Source of the DNA: Thioalkalivibrio sp. HK1 | Lineage (GTDB): Bacteria > Pseudomonadota > Gammaproteobacteria > HK1 | NCBI GenBank assembly: GCA_000583135.1 | Contig: JFBG01000012.1 | Location: 20,162 to 84,161 of the forward strand | Direction: 5' to 3' | Length of the DNA stretch: 64,000 bases | Part shown: piece by piece, positions 62,812 to 64,000 of the stretch | How positions within the stretch are numbered: position 1 is the first letter of the stretch | How the letters are laid out: each line of letters starts with the position of its first letter | Program-made: the position numbers and the translations under genes | The notes under the pieces: model-generated | The model's input: only the letters and a program-made list of their open reading frames with translations | Database searches by the model: none | Told to the model about the DNA's origin: nothing

Positions 62812-64000
62812 CTAACTCCTCGGATTCTCGCAAGCCCCGGCGGGAGCCGCATTCGGCGATGAACCGCCGATCGAGGGCTTGGCGAACCGCGAACCGATGC
62901 CATCCCGCTCGGGAAGCGCGCTGCGCTCGGCGGCATCTGCGATCTTTCGCCTGCGCAGAAAATCGACGAATCGACGGGTCCATCGACACCCTTGCACATC
63001 GCGCAGATGACAATAGCTCGCAAGGAGATTGCCGATGACGATGCCGTCTTTCTCTCCGTCGAGACCGTATCCGCGCCGCACCCGATAGGCATGATCCCAA
63101 CCCTCGGCCGGGAGGTTCTCGATGCTCGAATGATGGAATTCGTGAGCCGGCAGGGGATCGTCTCCTGCGGGTTGCCAAGGAGCGGATCCGGTCGGTGAGA
63201 GCAAGGCATAGCCTCGCCCTCGAGGACGCGCATGCATTCGAATATCGCCGGGGATCGCCCCGACCATTTCCGCCTTTCGCCCCTCGGTATGAATGCCGCG
63301 GGCGAGATACATCAACCCCCCGCACTCCGCATAGACTGCAAGCCCCTTTGCGATCCGCTCGCGCAGCGTACGCCGCAGAGCGATATTGGCCTCCAGATCC
63401 GCCAGCGCCCTTTCGGGAAAACCGCCGCCGATGAAGATGCCATCGACCTCGGGCAGGTGCGAATCACGCAGGGTGTCGAAAAAGACGATATCCGAGCCAT
63501 CCCTTGCCAGCGATTCCAGATCGCCCGGATAGTAAAAACGAAAAGCGGCATCCCATGCGACGGCGATGCGAATATCACCGGCGCAAGACGATGTCGTCAC
63601 TCGCTCCGATGCGCCCAAAGCGCTCGAATGCGCCGTTGCCGCCGATTCTTGTCTTGGCCGGGCTTCGTCGGCAACGGCGATCGACTCCTCCTTGCGATCC
63701 CCCCTTGCCCTCGATGCATCGAGAAGTCGGGGCAAGTCGACCCCCCTTTCGATCGCTTGGGCCAATCGACGCAACCGACGGGAAAGGGACTCGGATGCGA
63801 GATCCATCTTCGCCTTCGAAGTCTTGTCATCGTCGGCGCCATCCACCACCGCCGGAGGCGGCGGCACCAAACCCAGATGTCCGCTATCGAGCGAAAGCGC
63901 CGGGTCGTTGCCCAAAACCCCCAAGACCTGCAGGTCGGTAAAGGTCTCCACCGCCCGAACCAGCTTCGCCTCGTGGCGGGCCCCGCCGGTGCGATTGAGG
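62812..64000 (-). CDS. dsrN: DsrN-like CobB/CobQ-family siroheme amidotransferase (5' end beyond window)
   Basis: About 395 C-terminal residues are visible. The frame is open to position 64000, where LNRTGGARHEAKLVRAVE and LGVLGNDPALSL belong to the middle of a CobB-type protein. The glutamine amidotransferase part has GIFIGGGFPERA, the nucleophile YAECGGLMYLARG and the His in PAHEFHHSSIENLP. CobB amidates cobyrinate; DsrN is its paralogue thought to make the siroheme amide of reverse sulfite reductase. Gene order dsrN-dsrR as in Allochromatium favours DsrN. Cobalamin synthesis (CobB) is the alternative. Confidence 0.78.
   Translation of the reverse strand, partial: LNRTGGARHEAKLVRAVETFTDLQVLGVLGNDPALSLDSGHLGLVPPPPAVVDGADDDKTSKAKMDLASESLSRRLRRLAQAIERGVDLPRLLDASRARGDRKEESIAVADEARPRQESAATAHSSALGASERVTTSSCAGDIRIAVAWDAAFRFYYPGDLESLARDGSDIVFFDTLRDSHLPEVDGIFIGGGFPERALADLEANIALRRTLRERIAKGLAVYAECGGLMYLARGIHTEGRKAEMVGAIPGDIRMHARPRGRGYALLSPTGSAPWQPAGDDPLPAHEFHHSSIENLPAEGWDHAYRVRRGYGLDGEKDGIVIGNLLASYCHLRDVQGCRWTRRFVDFLRRRKIADAAERSALPERDGIGSRFAKPSIGGSSPNAAPAGACENPRS

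Noticed and set aside
62812..64000. Annotation as cobyrinate a,c-diamide synthase (CobB) linked with the B12 riboswitch
   Set aside because: No cobalamin biosynthesis gene adjoins it in the window, and the next gene is a cysteine-free IscA-like protein as in dsrN-dsrR. CobB remains possible until the sequence beyond 64000 is known.

Overview
The window is a high-GC bacterial chromosome segment with about 58 protein genes in mostly dense, overlapping operons. The gene content suggests a heterotrophic, sulfur-oxidising alphaproteobacterium, possibly marine or host-associated: a TRAP transporter, cyclitol and methylated-amine catabolism, the phenylacetyl-CoA epoxidase complex, a B12-riboswitch-controlled BtuB, and the 3' end of what looks like a reverse dissimilatory sulfite reductase (dsr) operon. 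This taxonomic statement is an inference from gene families; no rRNA or other phylogenetic marker lies in the window. No tRNA, rRNA, CRISPR array, transposase or integrase was seen.

Layout. 1-2.06 kb: a HerA-like ATPase (cut by the window edge) with a NurA-like nuclease. 2.7-7.3 kb: GntR/FCD regulator, a divergent SDR and a DctPQM TRAP transporter with a hairpin between dctP and dctQ. 7.3-21 kb: a cyclitol and methylamine block: Gfo/Idh oxidoreductase, IolG, IolD, GNAT, MttB-family methyltransferase, DMGDH-like flavoprotein, IolE, SDR, and an RbsA/FrcA-type sugar (probably inositol) ABC transporter, closed by a clear intrinsic terminator. 21.3-27.1 kb: phenylacetate genes, paaI-paaK on the plus strand converging with paaA-B-C-D-E on the minus strand. 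27.2-31.95 kb: a BMP-type (nucleoside/riboflavin-like) ABC importer transcribed toward paaA. 32.4-39.4 kb: HrpA helicase, a PhoB-like response regulator and an AAA-TOPRIM protein. 39.5-43 kb: livFGMH without a binding protein. 43.4-47 kb: two GT2 glycosyltransferases and an M24-family protein that retains DddP (DMSP lyase) residues. 47.5-53.9 kb: cobalamin riboswitch, btuB, a btuF-like binding protein, then larC-larE-larB for the nickel-pincer cofactor, without larA. 54.4-57.8 kb: MDR alcohol dehydrogenase, a DmdB-like acyl-CoA synthetase and a YqaA membrane protein.

58-64 kb is, in my view, the most interesting part. On the minus strand lie dsrN (partial) and a cysteine-free dsrR-like gene, directly followed by a NarX/NarL-like two-component pair. 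Further downstream are an acidic-tailed secreted protein, an exported rhodanese, an 89-residue protein and TusA. The arrangement suggests a sulfur-oxidation locus with a built-in two-component regulator and an under-described set of periplasmic and cytoplasmic accessory proteins; the dsr core genes would lie just beyond position 64000.

Many long open frames antisense to real genes exist because the GC-rich sequence has few stop codons; they were discarded.
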